A stretch of DNA of 6,256 nucleotides, from assembly GCA_002713555.1 (NCBI GenBank), contig PATG01000079.1, positions 8,916-15,171 on the forward strand. The letters run 5' to 3'. The notes beneath the pieces were generated by a model. The model was not told the DNA's origin. It worked only from the letters and a program-made list of their open reading frames with translations, and did not search any database. The position numbers were made by a program, and so were the translations under genes. This document shows, piece after piece, positions 6,241 to 6,256 of this stretch. The first letter of the stretch is position 1. Each line of letters starts with the position of its first letter. This stretch comes from Planctomycetaceae bacterium (lineage in GTDB: Bacteria; Planctomycetota; Planctomycetia; Pirellulales; Lacipirellulaceae).

Positions 6241-6256
6241 CGTAGCGGCAAGAAAG

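Larger units (their letters stand above)
5878..6256. other. Non-coding region downstream of the mutarotase gene
   Basis: No frame here gives a recognisable protein. The short frames across it on both strands are rich in Arg, Cys and Pro and change composition at random. The stretch is instead rich in secondary structure: hairpins at 5878-5908 and 5970-5988, the 78-bp repeat-like element at 6111-6188, and a promoter-like site at 6232-6240. I see nothing in 5989-6110. Confidence 0.6.

Overview
This window most likely comes from a planctomycete (phylum Planctomycetota). Three things point there together: a large secreted protein ending in a dockerin-like EF-hand pair plus a PEP-CTERM sorting tail, an autotransporter-type beta-strand repeat region in the same protein, and a decayed relative of the DUF1501 family, which is greatly expanded in planctomycetes. 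I cannot fix the genus.

Layout. (1) Positions 3-938, + strand: the 3' part of a 2-oxo acid dehydrogenase E2 gene. It holds the end of a linker, the E3-binding domain and the whole acyltransferase domain; the lipoyl domain and the true start lie left of the window. (2) Positions 963-1284, + strand: a DUF1501 pseudogene in which three pieces of the family's C-terminal half survive in three different frames, with a large internal deletion. (3) Positions 1281-4313, - strand: a 1010-residue secreted matrixin-like metalloprotease with pre-peptidase-like, autotransporter-repeat, dockerin and PEP-CTERM regions. Its stop codon overlaps the fossil stop codon of the convergent pseudogene. (4) Positions 4314-4878: a divergent intergenic region of 565 bp without a convincing gene. 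It has two perfect 8-bp inverted repeats and a reasonable promoter for the next gene. (5) Positions 4879-5877, + strand: aldose 1-epimerase (mutarotase), complete. (6) Positions 5878-6256: non-coding, and dominated by secondary structure. The main item is a 78-bp element (6111-6188) made of two hairpins of the same design inside an outer inverted repeat, probably a dispersed palindromic repeat. A promoter-like site lies at the right edge.

The genes do not form one operon. The E2 fragment belongs to central carbon metabolism (pyruvate or branched-chain 2-oxo acid dehydrogenase). The mutarotase appears to be a stand-alone sugar-interconverting enzyme with its own promoter. The metalloprotease is an exported surface or extracellular protein. 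I see no defence system, CRISPR array, tRNA, rRNA or intact mobile element. The points most worth a second look are the DUF1501 fossil, the 78-bp structured repeat, and the unusual architecture and altered Met-turn of the metalloprotease.
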